In this document: positions 1-12,181 of the stretch, piece after piece
How the letters are laid out: every line of letters begins with the position of its first letter
How positions within the stretch are numbered: the stretch's first letter is position 1
Origin: Syngnathus acus
Lineage: Eukaryota; Chordata; Actinopteri; Syngnathiformes; Syngnathidae
Reading direction: 5' to 3'
Length of the DNA: 64,000 nucleotides
Assembly (NCBI RefSeq): GCF_901709675.1
Contig: NC_051091.1
Location: forward strand, 11,690,967-11,754,966
Notes under the pieces: generated by a model
The model's database searches: none
Told to the model about the DNA's origin: nothing
Seen by the model: only the letters and a program-made list of their open reading frames with translations
Program-made: the position numbers and the translations under genes

Positions 1-1123
1 AACTGACTAAAGTTCGATCTAACGCATTGGTACTACTTACCTATGTTTCCCTTCCATATCGATCCGTAGATTTACTCGAAACATTAACAGAGCAGCCTAT
101 TTTGACATGAAATAGCCTGGTACGTATAGCAGCTATCGCAATAGCATTAGCCATCCGCAAAGTCTCACGAGCCTCACCTCGCAATCTCCCATGAGCCTCA
201 GCAAAGTGTAAACAATCGCGTTTCTCAAACGATCTCCTATAAAATGATCGGAACTGACTAAAGTTCGATCCAACGCATTTGTACTACTTACCTATGTTTC
301 CCTTCCATATCGATCCGTAGATTTACTCGAAACATTAACAGAGCAGCCTATTTTGACATGAAATAGCCTGGTACGTATAGCAGCTATCGCAATAGCATTA
401 GCCATCCGCAAAGTCTCACGAGCCTCACCTCGCAATCTCCCATGAGCCTCAGCAAAGTGTAAACAATCGCGTTTCTCAAACGATCTCCTATAAAATGATC
501 GGAACTGACTAAAGTTCGATCCAACGCATTTGTACTACTTACCTATGTTTCCCTTCCATATCGATCCGTAGATTTACTCGAAACATTAACAGAGCAGCCT
601 ATTTTGACATGAAATAGCCTGGTACGTATAGCAGCTATCGCAATAGCATTAGCCATCCGCAAAGTCTCACGAGCCTCACCTCGCAATCTCCCATGAGCCT
701 CAGCAAAGTGTAAACAATCGCGTTTCTCAAACGATCTCCTATAAAATGATCGGAACTGACTAAAGTTCGATCCAACGCATTTGTACTACTTACCTATGTT
801 TCCCTTCCATATCGATCCGTAGATTTACTCGAAACATTAACAGAGCAGCCTATTTTGACATGAAATAGCCTGGTACGTATAGCAGCTATCGCAATAGCAT
901 TAGCCATCCGCAAAGTCTCACGAGCCTCACCTCGCAATCTCCCATGAGCCTCAGCAAAGTGTAAACAATCGCGTTTCTCAAACGATCTCCTATAAAATGA
1001 TCGGAACTGACTAAAGTTCGATCTAACGCATTGGTACTACTTACCTATGTTTCCCTTCCATATCGATCCGTAGATTTACTGGAAACATTAACAGAGCAGC
1101 CTATTTTGACAGGAAATAGCCTC
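1..1123. repeat. 251-bp tandem satellite array (4 full units plus a partial fifth)
   Basis: Units start at 1, 252, 503, 754 and 1005, an exact 251-bp period. Units 2-4 look identical by eye. Units 1 and 5 share two variant positions (GATCTAACGCATTGG instead of GATCCAACGCATTTG). Unit 5 diverges after about 1090 and is lost by about 1123. The array runs off the left window edge, so its true length is unknown. Near identity of the units indicates recent amplification or homogenisation. No known satellite family is recognised. The minus strand of each unit carries a 60-70 codon open frame, discussed as a finding, which is not strong enough to call a gene. Confidence 0.95.
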
Positions 1124-1257
1124 GCGGGTACAACAGCTATTCGGTGACGCCCCCTGACTACAGTTGCCGTAATGCTGGGAAGCGATGCGACCTTGTAATT
1201 TATTAGTCGTACTAAAACGTACTGAAACATTTTGGCAGAGCACTGTGTACAACCAGT

Positions 1258-1287
1258 ATGGATCAACAAATTCATCAGTTGATCCAT
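1258..1287. repeat. 10-bp perfect inverted repeat with 10-nt loop
   Basis: ATGGATCAAC at 1258-1267 is matched exactly by GTTGATCCAT at 1278-1287. It lies between the satellite edge and a degraded MITE. It may be a hairpin end of a mobile element or a chance palindrome. Confidence 0.5.
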
Positions 1288-1288
1288 A

Positions 1289-1379
1289 TATAAGGCGCAC
1301 TGGCCTATAAGGCGCACTGTCGGCTTTTGAGAAAATTTTAGGTTTTTAGGTGCGCCTTTTAGGGCGGAAAATACGGTAT
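1289..1379. mobile_element. degraded MITE remnant related to the element at 27318
   Basis: The segment contains two copies of TATAAGGCGCACTG and ends in GCGCCTTTTAGGGCGGAAAATACGGTA. This is the terminal motif of the family seen intact at 27318-27493, with GGCGCAC in place of GTCGCAC. Only one end is clear. Confidence 0.6.
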
Positions 1380-1389
1380 TGTGTTTTTT

Positions 1390-3260
1390 TAACTTTTTTT
1401 TTTTAAATCATGATTATATTTCTTCAAATAGCACCCCTTACTACAGTGATTCATGTTCCCATAGATTTGGATGGGTGGTCGCCCCACAATGTTGTGCGTG
1501 TTTATGTTCACGCAACATTTTAGTGCTACTTAATCTGCCTCACTAATTACTGTTTTGTGATATGGAGAATGTGTCTTTAATGGCGATTAGCAAGGCAGAA
1601 GACACATGGTTGTTCCACAATGTTGTGTTCTGGGGAGCGACACAACATAGTTTGGCCCAGTCTTCCTCGCTGGTTGCCATTTTTGCATAATAATCATTTT
1701 TATCTTATTTTGAACTTTTAATTTCACTTTACACGGCCACTATATGAGGAAATATAGTACTGCAACTACTGATGTATTGACTTTTTTTTTCCACCATACA
1801 CTGTCTGATTTTCTACCAACTCTATCAGGTGGTATGTTAATGTGTACTACTCTATGTCCCCACCAAATCCCTGCAGGTACGTAAATGTGCTAAAAAATAA
1901 AAATATTGAGTGAAAAAAACTACATATTTTTACATATATACAAAGATAAAAAATATATGAGAATATAGTAATTTGAAATTTCTTTGCTGGACCTTGTCAT
2001 TGTGGTTACTCAGAGGATTGAATTATGCATCTGTTGGGTCTATTTTTAGCCTTGAATGAATGCATGTTTTAGAGCGTACTCCCTGCAGTGTGCATATGTG
2101 TGTGCCAGTGTGGTTGCATTTGTGTTTATAGTACCTTGTCAGAAGGTTCAAAGAATATATACATACATACGTATATCAAATAGGATCAGGCTTATTCCCA
2201 AATGCGAATTCTGAAATGCTGCCAGGTTCACAATGCTCACCTCAATCAAAAGTGTCAATCATAATGTTCTCAAATGACCTATTCCACAAACTGATGGCAT
2301 TATTAAAATGAAAATGTAGGGGGGGGGTTTCTGCCTGGATTCCATTATATTTATAGTTGTATTTACAAGTTAGTCTATGGGAGCATTGGCGAGGATTGAT
2401 AAATGACTTCTTTGCCCATCACGTCACTTGTTAGACTGAATCAAGAGTTTGTAACATCAAAGAATGAATGGGAAGAACTGGCAGGAATGGAAAGTAAAAG
2501 GTTATTTCAAAAAACACTTGAAAAATCCAATCAAATCGGCACTGTGTATATACCACTTTTTTCACCAGAGCTCTATCTGCTGGATGGGATGGTGTACTGC
2601 CCCCATTTATTACCAGACGACTTGAGATAGCTTTAACCTCCTGAGTAAAAGAGACTTCAAATGTGCAGATTATCAATTGAGACCGTACTCGTGTGTGGTG
2701 ATTCAGAGTTGTTTCTTCTTTCATTTTTTAGTGCAGAAAAGGATATGTGTTTTAGATGAATGCTTGTTTCAATCCAGGTTGACCTCCACTTTATACAAAT
2801 AGAGGGAAGTCCATTGTTACGATCAGCACTTTTTGATTCATCAGAGCAACATTAAAAAATGATACAAATGGAGTCAGCCCACTCAAGTTCTCAATGGATT
2901 CATTACAATGGTATAATAATAAGTGAGGCTTAACATATGCATGAAGCACTTTATTATTATTATTATTTTTATTTTTTTTAATTATGTTTGTTGTGCCTTT
3001 ACACTATGTACCTAACTTTCTAATCACTTTTGTGGATTTGTTGTTCAATTGATTCTCTTCTTTCAAGGTTTTATTCATCATTTAGTTTTTTTTTTCAGTT
3101 TAGTCATTTAACTTGTGCATACGTATAAAAGTAGTTTACAATGGTTCCTCTGGAATTTCATTTTATTTAATTAATTTCCACTTTGTTTATATTTCATTTT
3201 ATTTATTTTACTCGAGACTGTGATTGCATGCTGTTTTGTTATGGCAGCATGGTGACATAC
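1390..3260. other. intergenic, no gene recognised
   Basis: AT-rich DNA with homopolymer runs. Open frames are short, overlap on both strands and show no splice context or family similarity. Nothing functional can be supported. Confidence 0.6.
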
Positions 3261-3261
3261 A

Positions 3262-3535
3262 GTAGCATTTAGCATAGCCGCCTTATAATTCCGAGGTTGG
3301 GAGTTTCAATCTAGGCTTGGCCTTACGGTTTTCCTCCCCCAAAACATTCTAGCTATATTTATTGAAGACTATAAATTGTCCTTAGTTCTAAATGTGAACT
3401 GTTTGTCTATGTGCGCCCTGAGATTGGCTGGCAACCAGTTCCGTGTGTCTCCTGCTGGTCAGCTGGGATAGACTCCAGCACATCCATAACTCTAGTGAGG
3501 ATAAGGAATATAGAAGATGGATGTGAATTTATTCA
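3262..3535 (+). mobile_element. diverged tRNA-headed fish retroposon with ATGGATG tail
   Basis: The order of motifs follows the well-preserved copy at 13843-14202, on the opposite strand. A GCAGCATGGTGAC head and B-box-like GAGTTTCAATCT are followed by CTCCCCCAAAACATTCTAG, ATTGGCTGGCAACCAGTTC and GCTGGGATAGACTCCAGCAC, ending at GAAGATGGATG. Many substitutions indicate an old insertion. Confidence 0.75.
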
Positions 3536-3539
3536 GCAA

Positions 3540-5356
3540 CTTTGACTTTTTTCTTTTTTTTTGGTTTGGTTTAGTTTGCGATGCCCCAGTGTGAACTGAA
3601 GTAAACTTTGCTTAATCAATTGCAATGTGTTGACACAACCTATAGTAACCATGAGTTGAATGGGATCAACTTCTCATCGATAACAACTAAATATAGCAAA
3701 ACAGCTGCATCCTGACATGATCTGTGATTGTAAAGCGTACAATGTGCAAAATGGCATTGATTTGTTTTCAGTCTTCTTGCTGTTTATCTCTATATAAATA
3801 CTGGCCACATGTTCTACCGTAGCATTAAATACGCAGAATTAGAAGAATCAAATGAATGTTGAGGAAGTAGGGAAAAAAAAAATGGTGACAAATTGTATGT
3901 TTGTACCCTGCTGTATTGTTCGCAATTCTTTCTGCCGTGTGATGTTGTGCATGCGGAGCTTTTCCCTTTGTAGCAGAACCTCACAAACACACTTGTCCTC
4001 CGATTCAATCTCCTTTCAATAAAAACAAAGGACTGAGAGTGTATACAATGTGATTGTGTTCTGTTTGCCAGCCACGAGCGACATGGTTGCAAGCAAGCAA
4101 TCAATTAGAGCAAGCAAATAAATTCTGCCTGATGGTGTCGGTAATTAGCTGCTGATATACATACTTGCACCCAGTAGTGTTAATTAGATAAAGGTAAAAT
4201 GTCAACACTTATCCTTCTGGAAAACTTCCAAGCATTTTGCAGTCACACACAAACAATCCCCGAACTGTGACTCCTTCAGGCAATCTGCTCGCTGACCTCA
4301 TACTACCAATACCTATTGGGGAATGTGGTTGGTGCGTCTGGATGAGAAGCCAGGGCCAGGAGCCAAAAGGGCAAAGTGCAAAGTAGTGGCTGAGAAATTC
4401 ATTTTTAATACACTGCAGTCTGACACACTTCAGCAAAGCTCTCTGCAGGAGGCGCCGGGTGAAAAGGTTGTCTCCCACTCCGAGGGACCTCCCAAGATCA
4501 GAGCACTGTGAGTAGCTAGAAAAGATGACATATTGATGTTGACAACAAAAGTGGCATCAGTAATATAATCGTCTGTTGCTACTATCATCACTTTAAAAAC
4601 ATTTTCTGAAATAGGAGATTGACATCGATTTTGTATATAGCACAATAAAATGTCACTAGCCTTATTCCAAACATTTTTGGAGGCTATTTCCACCCAATAT
4701 GAGAAGATAGATTTGTCCGAGGACAGCTGATTTTGTATACTGACAGCTATTCAATTCTAATCTGATGTTTGCGCTGCATGATTTAATCTTCTTGCACAAG
4801 AAATTGCTTGTCCCAGTATCTTGGCTGTAATGTCACTGCCCCAAATTCAGATTTGTGTCCAAAATACAAAACTGCATGCACATTTTTTTGTAATTTAAAA
4901 ATAAAAAAGTTAACCAACAATTTTTAGAGATAGTAAATGAATGAAGAATAGCAAATAAATACATTTTCAATTTACCAGTTAATTTTATTTATTTATTTAT
5001 ATATATATTTTTTTACCATAGTTCACATTTAAACTGCAAGAAAATAAATATTCGAGTAGCAAAACTCAATGTGAACTGTAATTTTCAGAGGAGTTTGGAA
5101 ACATCCGCTTTAATGCGTGTTTACTACTATTGACCTGAAACTGGAGTAACTGCTGATAACAGCTTTTATCTATGCAAAAAGCACCGAGGTTTACCTCAGT
5201 TCAACAACCCTTGACTTTTTTTTTTTTTTTTTTGTTAGGACATTGTCCATGTTGAGTCACAGTCCCAACAATGACACATCATCTAAATGTACGCTGTAAT
5301 TATTTTACTGTTACTACTGTTACGCAAACAGAATCCACTGGCAGACGTCGGTCGTC
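3540..5356. other. intergenic region 5' of soat2
   Basis: Mostly AT-rich with T and A homopolymers. A moderately GC-rich stretch at about 4240-4510 has frames open on both strands but no splice or family support. The soat2 promoter and 5' UTR should lie in the last few hundred bases, although no TATA box or CpG island stands out. Confidence 0.5.
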
Positions 5357-8300
5357 ATGGCAACCCCACAGCCAACTAACGCTAATGGCGTGAGACGCAG
5401 GCGCGTCTTAGCCCATACACTGGATGAGATGTCCAATCCTGGTATGATACTACATGATGAGTTATTATAAGAGAAAAGTGATAACAATTCTCACTTTTGG
5501 TTGACACAATTAGAGTGGTTATACGTATATCAATACAATAGTTGCAATAAATGATTGAAGTTTTAAAACATATATTGTTCAGAAATTGTTTTTTTCCATT
5601 ATAGAAAATAGATGGATGAAGTTTTATTAGCATTTAGCATGTAAACTCATTGACATTGGAATTCTTTCTGTGTTTTAATCAAGCTCAAGAGTTAATGTTT
5701 TATTGTATAGTAAGTGGTGTTCCATAAATGTTTAATGGGAGATGTGGGAATTTATAGAAACGGATGAAATCATCTGAATAAAATTACACTTTTATTCTTT
5801 CCTGGCTGAATATATGCAAAAATGCTCTCCCACAGCTTGTAATGGCGAGTGTACAAAGATGGAGGATGTGGCACAGTGGCACCAACATGCGCAGGTAAGC
5901 TCAAAACAAATGACCCTGAAATATTCTAAATCATTTTTAGGTAAACATTTAAATGTGTACCTTGCAGCGAGTGAAGGTGAAGATCCTGCAGCAGGTCCAG
6001 GATCAGCTGAGTGACATTCTCGACCAGGCCTTGACCGAGCCTGTCCACTCCTCAGTCAATGGAAAGACGAGGTCATCCTTTTTACATATTTACCACAAAC
6101 AATGGAGATTAAAATGTATTTAAGATTATTTTTTCTGCAATGTGTGAGTAGGAACAGGAAACACTGAGATTTACTCCTTATATTTGAAACATGTGAGCGT
6201 GTCTTATATTTTAGAGCTCACCGAATGGACGATGGCAAAGTGTTTATGGACCGAGCGTCACTGCTGGAGTAAGCATGATTTTAATATAGAAACTAGTCTT
6301 CTGGTGGACATGTTTGGATGTGAAAATCAATAAAAGTAAGTTTCCTATTGTTGCCAGCGAGCTGTTTGAGATCAGCCACATCAGGACCATCTACCACATG
6401 TTTGTAGCTGTGCTGCTCATCTTCTGTGTGAGCACTCTGGCTGTGGACTACATCGACCGGGGCAGGTCAGTGAGAAGAAGAGGTTTTTTCCCCCCTTTTT
6501 TAAAAAAAGAATACATTTATTAGAGTACAGTCCGCAATTGGGATTCTGCGAATAAAAGGTTTTGCCCACCTATGGGCTTGTTCGATACACTCACCCTGAT
6601 ATTATTGATTGTCAAGTGGGAAAACTGTTGGGGGAAAAATGGGAGATGATCTGCAAGGATTAAAAACACATCCTCTGGCAGTACTTAGCGGACTTTAACT
6701 TGGCTACTCTTCTTTTTGAATCTATAGTCTAGTTTAGTTTCCCATATAGTTTCTCAGTTTAGTTGGTTTTGTCTTATATTGCCTGTTTGTCTGGGTTGGA
6801 GATACCTAAGTTTGTCCTTTATGTTGTGTTGTGTTTCACTTGGTTTACTTACTTTGTTTTTTTTTCCTTGTTTTGATTGGCCTTGCTCAGTTTAGTTTGC
6901 CTTTTTTTAGCTAAGCGTATTTTAACTTGAGTTAAGTTAAGTTAAGTTAAAGTCCCAATGATCGTCTCACACACACACCTGGGTGTGGTGAAATTTGTCC
7001 TCTGCATTTAACCCATCCCCGTGTGATTTTAATCCATCCCCTGGGGGAGAGGGGAGCAGTGAGCAGCAGCGGTGCCGCGCTCGGGAATCAGTTGGTGATC
7101 TAACCCCCCAATTCCAACCCTTAATGCTGAGTGCCAAGCAGGGAGGAAATGGGTCCCATTTTTATAGTCTTTGGTATGACCCGGCCGGGGTTTGAACCCA
7201 CAACCTTCCAGTCTCAGGGCGGACACTCTACCACTAGGGCTAGGCCATTGAGCTGGTAAGCACCAATTTGATTCCAGACTAGATGTTTTAACTTAGTAGT
7301 TGGTTTAGTTTGTCTTTGTTTTTCTTGGTTTGGATTAGCTCTACCTAATTAAAAATAATTGTCCCTGTAATAATATCAACTTTTTATTCCCATTTGCCAG
7401 ATTGGTTTTGGAGTTTGACCTGCTCTTCTACGCCTTTGGCAAGCTGGGAACGGTCACCTGGGTGTGGGCGCTCATGTTTTTCTACTCCTTGCTGGTTCCC
7501 TACAACACGCTCCGCTTTTGGGGTTCTTTGTATCACCGCTGCGCTTCCAAGCTGGGGCTGTCTCTGGGCACAGCTCTGGTCCTGGCGGCCCTCCAGACCT
7601 CTGTTCTGGGACTGCTGCCCGTTTACGTGGTAGTGCGGTACCAGCTGCCACCGGCCTCCCGTTTCATCGTTGTACTCGAGCAGGTCAGCGGGTTTACTCC
7701 GATTGATTAAATGGCTTGATAAGTGTTGTAGGTCACTTTATGACATTGTTTTATAACCAAACTGAATTGTTGGCAAGTCAGCCTGACACAAGATAAGTCA
7801 AAAAGGTCAGATGAAGTTGGCAATATGTATCTAATCGACTTATTTGTTTTGGTTGCACTTGTGATGACACGTTCGGACATTTTAGTTGCACTTTACTTAA
7901 ACTGATATACAGATGTACATTAAGTTTCATCAAGGTCAGCGATAAAATGGACTCCATAAAATGTGGACATTCTGTAATAAGAAGATGACATATATATACG
8001 TATATATACTGCATTTGCATGTTCATTGTCCAAGAGAAAACTTTAAAAAATCAACAGGGAGTCAAATAACAATTTCCCCCACTATGTGTGTAAGTACATA
8101 TATTCTATTTTCTCCAGATTCGATTCCTGATGAAAAGCTACTCGTTCATGAGGGAATCGGTCCCCGTCATTCTGAAGAAGGCTCCAAAAGAAGGTAGTGT
8201 TGAAAACAATAGCACAATACACTGTCAAGGTTCCTTGGGAAAGATAACCTTGGTTACAACAGAATTTGTCGAATACAATATGATATACGATATGCATTAA

Positions 8301-11300
8301 AATAATTAAAATAATTTCACCAATGCAAACATTTATTTTACACAATATTTGTTATCTTATTCCAGCAATATCATAAAAAGCCAACATCTTATTCCAGCAA
8401 TATCATAAAAAGCCAACAGGTGACAGTATTGGTCTCCAACTACCCTCACTATTATGTGTAAATTATTTCAAACTGGCGAGAACCTGCATGCCTATTTTAT
8501 TTCATTTCATTTCATTTTATTTTATTTTATTTTATTTTATTTTATTTTATTTTATTTTATTTTATTTTATTTTATTTTATTGTGCGTTTCAGGGGAGAAA
8601 ATCTGCTTCCCGACATGTTCCAGTTATCTCTACTTCCTTTTCTGTCCTACTCTCATCTACAGGGAATCATATCCCAGGTAAGATGGCTTCCATCTCTTTT
8701 TACATGCTTTTTGCATTTTTGGATGATGGCAGGACAATCGAGTACCAGAGAAAACCCACACAAACAAGGAGAGAACATACAAGCTCTACACACGCACATT
8801 TGAACCCGTCTCGTATCTCATGACCTCAAGGCAGCCATTTTAACCACTAGTAAACACTGCAACCTGTATTATCAAAACGTCAATGTTGTCCTGCATATTT
8901 GGGATTCGGTACTCACCTATTTGTTAGTTTTGTGCTCTTTCTGGAATCCCCCAAGATTTCAACCAAGCATGGCTAATATAAAAGTAGTGATTTGGCACCA
9001 ACTTGGTTGAATTGAATTATGAATTATTCATAAGATGGAGTGCTTGGAATGGGGTTGCATGTGTTGTCTTTTGTGTACAATACTATTTTGTATTTTCTTG
9101 CAGGAACACGCATATTCGATGGAAGTACGTCGGCGTCACTGTGACCATGGTGAGTTGTGTTCAGTATGCTGTTAAACTTTGAAGTCGCAATTGGCTCCGT
9201 ACTTGATTTTGGCGTGCTATCTGCAGATCTTGGGCTGCCTCTTTTATGGCTACTTCATCCTGGTGCGCCTGTGTGTGCCCCTTTTCAAATCGGAGAGCCA
9301 ACAACCGTTTAGCAAGCGAGCCATGGTTCTCCTCGTGTTCCACTCCATACTGCCAGGTTTCTATCAGCACTGTGAACACTCACAAATGTCCACCAGAAGC
9401 CAAACAATCACAACTTCTCCATAATCTCTTATCAATGTGAGTCAGTGAATGTTTAACTGTGCCTTTATGCAAGTCGATCAAGTCAACAGAACTCTGAAAA
9501 GCGTATTATGGTTTCATGAGAATGAAGAGCATTACTTCACAGGAAAGAGTCAGTAGAGGTCAACACAGCTGACTCAACAGTCAAAAAGCGCTTTTGGGTT
9601 TGAAACTTTTGGGTTAGTGTTTGGTAAAGAAGGTAAAGACCCAATGATTGTCACACACACATCTGGGTGTGGCGAAATTTGTCTTATTCAAAAGAAAGCA
9701 ATTCTTTATTGTTTTTTGTATGTTTTGGGGAAATTGAAACATATTGTTATTCTATGAGATTAGCATAACATTTGAATACAAAAGATTAAAAATGTGACTA
9801 ACCGTTTTGCAGGTATCATGCTCCTGCTGTTGTGCTTCTTCGCCTTCCTGCATTGCTGGCTCAACCTCTTCGGGGAGCTGCTCCGATTTGCTGACAGAAT
9901 GTTCTACAAGGTCAGCAATTCCATCATTAGGAAAAAAACATCAAATAATTACTTGAAAAATTATCTAGTAAACAGCAGTGACCTTCTAATATCCACTTTC
10001 ATCAAATTCCATTGATCCAATGGGAATAACTGGTTTGAGGGGTCAACTAATCCAACACGCCCCCCCTCACCTTTTTTGTGATCAATACATCCCTTAGCTA
10101 TATTTCAAATCACCAGTACATACACGATAATGAAATAACCCTCTCAATTTTGAACGACGCTGGGTGAGAGGGACAAATCCACTCATTAAACTTTCTGTCA
10201 AAGAAATGTCAACCATTTGTTTTTGTTTTATTGATTTTGACCCTTTCACCATGCATGCTTGAATGTGAGAACGAGAGCTATATTATTGATTGTCTTTGCT
10301 ATCCAAACGTTGAGTCAAGCATGAAAAAAGAAACATTATGTTAAATATTAGTTTGTGTTTTATAAGCGTTATTGATTCTGATCCCCTCGGGGATAGACTT
10401 GTACGTGGAAATTGGTTACACTGCAGCTATGAATATTTTCTTGTGCCGCAGGACTGGTGGAACTCGACGTCTTTTGCAAACTACTACCGCACGTGGAACG
10501 TGGTGGTGCACGATTGGCTCTATTACTACGGCTACAGGGACTTCCTCTGGGTAAGGCACTACATGAGATCATCTTAAAAGATTAATAATGCATTTTTGGG
10601 AGACATAAAAATGCATTTTGTCATGGTTAAAGTCATATTACTCCTAGAGTTACAAAAACTGAAGTTTTGATTTTTTTTTTCTACTTTCTGCTAGCTTTGC
10701 GGGCTCGACCGGGGAAACTTGTCACGTGACAGGGACGAGCGTCTTGACCTGAATTAATTGATCGTCGATACAAAAATATGTTTTTTTTGTCCTCTGCGGC
10801 TTGGCGGCCCGGTACCAAGTGACCCACGGACCGGTACCGGTCCCCGGCCCGGTGGTTGGGGACCTCTGATTTAGGGATCTTTTTTTCTACATTAAAAATA
10901 GTCAAACTTTTGGGGTAATAAGTTAAATTCATAAGATTTAAGTTTGTGAAGGAAAATCTTTTAATTTCATGAAATTCAAGTTATGGTAATCGTAAATGGT
11001 AATGGGAATTCAAGTTATTCAAATTCTATGAAGTTAAATGCTGATGTCCTTTGAGGGCCAAGTGAGTCAGTTTCTTGTTTCCTATTTCCATCCTCGTTCC
11101 TGACAGCTGTCAAAAAGGAAGTTCCGCACAGCTGCCATGTTGTCCGTCTTCATCGTGTCGGCCGTGGTGCACGAGTACGCCTTAGCCATGGGCTTTGGAT
11201 TCTTCTATCCCATCATGTTTTTCCTCTTTGCATTCTTTGGAGGTAACCCACAAACCCAATTAATCAAGGGGCAAGCTAGTGTATGCACGCCAGGGGCACA

Positions 11301-12181
11301 TTATATCTTCATGTAGAAAATATGTCTTGTCCTTTCAGTTGTCTTTAACTTCACCATGAACGATAAGCGTCAGAGTCCCGTGTTCAATATCATCATGTGG
11401 ACGTGTCTCTTCCTGGGTCAAGGCATCCAGGTGTGCCTCTACTGTCAGGAGTGGTATGCGCAAGTACGCTGTCCTCGCACCGGGGTATGAAATACTCACA
11501 CAAACACATGCACGCACTGCACAGTGCACCCTGCGGGTGGCGCAATTTCGTAAAATTAAAGCAGCATTTATTGTATTTCGGGAAGACAAAAAAGAAAGTT
11601 GTTGGGCTATTTTTTCATGAGAATATATTTTTTTTTTTTTAAGAAACAAAATATAATCTCATGATACTATGCAATACAATCTCTATTTATTTTTTCCCTT
11701 CCTTGTTCCCATCTGTGGCAACAACACCAAAAAACAATAAGCACCACCTGTGGAGGTAATAATTATTTTACTGCTCAGTGATGTGAACTCCACTGTTTAG
11801 GAACCATTATTGATCATCGTTAGTCCAATAATCAATATGGCTATATCTTTAAAGCCAGATGATGTGACTATGGAGCACACAATGTCATGTCCGGTATTTA
11901 ACCTTGGAAAGCCTTCAGCGTTTGATGAAGCGGAGGATTTACTGGCCAGATGGCGTGCTTAAACTCCTTTAAAGTACGGCCGACCCCCAATTCATGCTTG
12001 AGGCGTCCAGCGGCGCGCCACCACTACAATGAAATTCAAATATAAGATGCTAATATGAATCTAAAATGGGATTATTTGGGGATGATGTTACTAGAAAGGC
12101 TCTGTTTGTTTTTTTTGTGTACAGACTAGCTTTTGGGAGCTGGTGACGCCTCGCTCCTGGTCGTGCGGCTACCAAAGATGA
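5357..12181 (+). CDS. soat2: sterol O-acyltransferase 2 (ACAT2-like), complete, 15 coding exons, 521 aa
   Basis: An ER multi-pass MBOAT enzyme that esterifies cholesterol with long-chain fatty acyl-CoA. Exons by splice consensus and phase: 5357-5441, 5836-5894, 5968-6071, 6215-6268, 6358-6465, 7401-7683, 8118-8193, 8593-8677, 9104-9149, 9227-9356, 9813-9910, 10452-10550, 11107-11242, 11339-11484, 12125-12181. They sum to 1566 nt in one open frame. Visible hallmarks are [31 protein letters not shown], the FYKDWWN motif split across exons 11 and 12, [14 protein letters not shown] with its conserved Asn, and the catalytic-histidine segment [10 protein letters not shown] in exon 13. Exons 5-14 encode many hydrophobic segments. 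The short N-terminus, near-equality to human SOAT2 (522 aa) and the 12q13-type neighbourhood favour SOAT2 over SOAT1. The start is the first in-frame ATG of exon 1 ([12 protein letters not shown]). Convergent with igsf8. Confidence 0.95.
6930..7256 (-). mobile_element. tRNA-derived SINE with (TTAAG/GTTAA)n tail
   Basis: It lies in soat2 intron 5. On the minus strand it starts near 7256 with an A-box-like GGCCTAGCCCTAGTGG and a B-box GGTTCAAACCC, which are RNA polymerase III promoter elements. It then runs through a body with CAAATTTCACCACACCC and ends in a pentanucleotide tail, read as GTTAAGTTAAG at about 6931-6950 on the plus strand. Moderately diverged. Confidence 0.8.
8354..8417. repeat. 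32-bp exact tandem duplication
   Basis: The 32-bp unit beginning ATCTTATTCCAGCAATATCA occurs at 8354-8385 and again at 8386-8417 without a mismatch. It is in soat2 intron 7, just upstream of the pentanucleotide array. Confidence 0.95.
8494..8582. repeat. (ATTTT)n / (ATTTC)n pentanucleotide microsatellite
   Basis: About 17 pentamers: TTTCA variants first, then a homogeneous TTTTA run. It ends 10 bases before the soat2 exon 8 acceptor, so it supplies most of the pyrimidine-rich tract of that 3' splice site. Confidence 0.95.
8729..8850 (-). mobile_element. 5'-part fragment of the ATGGATGG-tailed fish retroposon
   Basis: CCAGAGAAAACCCACACAAA, GAGAACATACAAGCTC and TTTGAACCCGTCTC align with the minus-strand body of the copy at 13843-14202. 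It is in soat2 intron 8 and truncated before the tail. Confidence 0.6.
9624..9688 (-). mobile_element. 3'-end fragment of the SINE family at 6930
   Basis: Contains AAAGACCCAATGATTGTCAC followed by a CA run and GGTGTGGCGAAATTTGTC, matching 6949-7005 closely. Only the 3' end is present, as expected of a 5'-truncated retroposon. In soat2 intron 10. Confidence 0.75.
10681..10870 (+). mobile_element. 3'-half fragment of a hAT-type DNA element
   Basis: Nearly identical to 14345-14530. Shared landmarks are CTTTGCGGGCTCGACCGGGG, CGTGACAGGGACGAGCG and the terminal GGCCCGGTGGTTGGGGACCT. The left part of the element is absent. In soat2 intron 12. Confidence 0.8.

Noticed and set aside
4209-4693. Possible extra 5' exon of soat2
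   Set aside because: The frames lack a start plus donor that would join in phase. The 5357 exon already gives a complete protein of the expected length.
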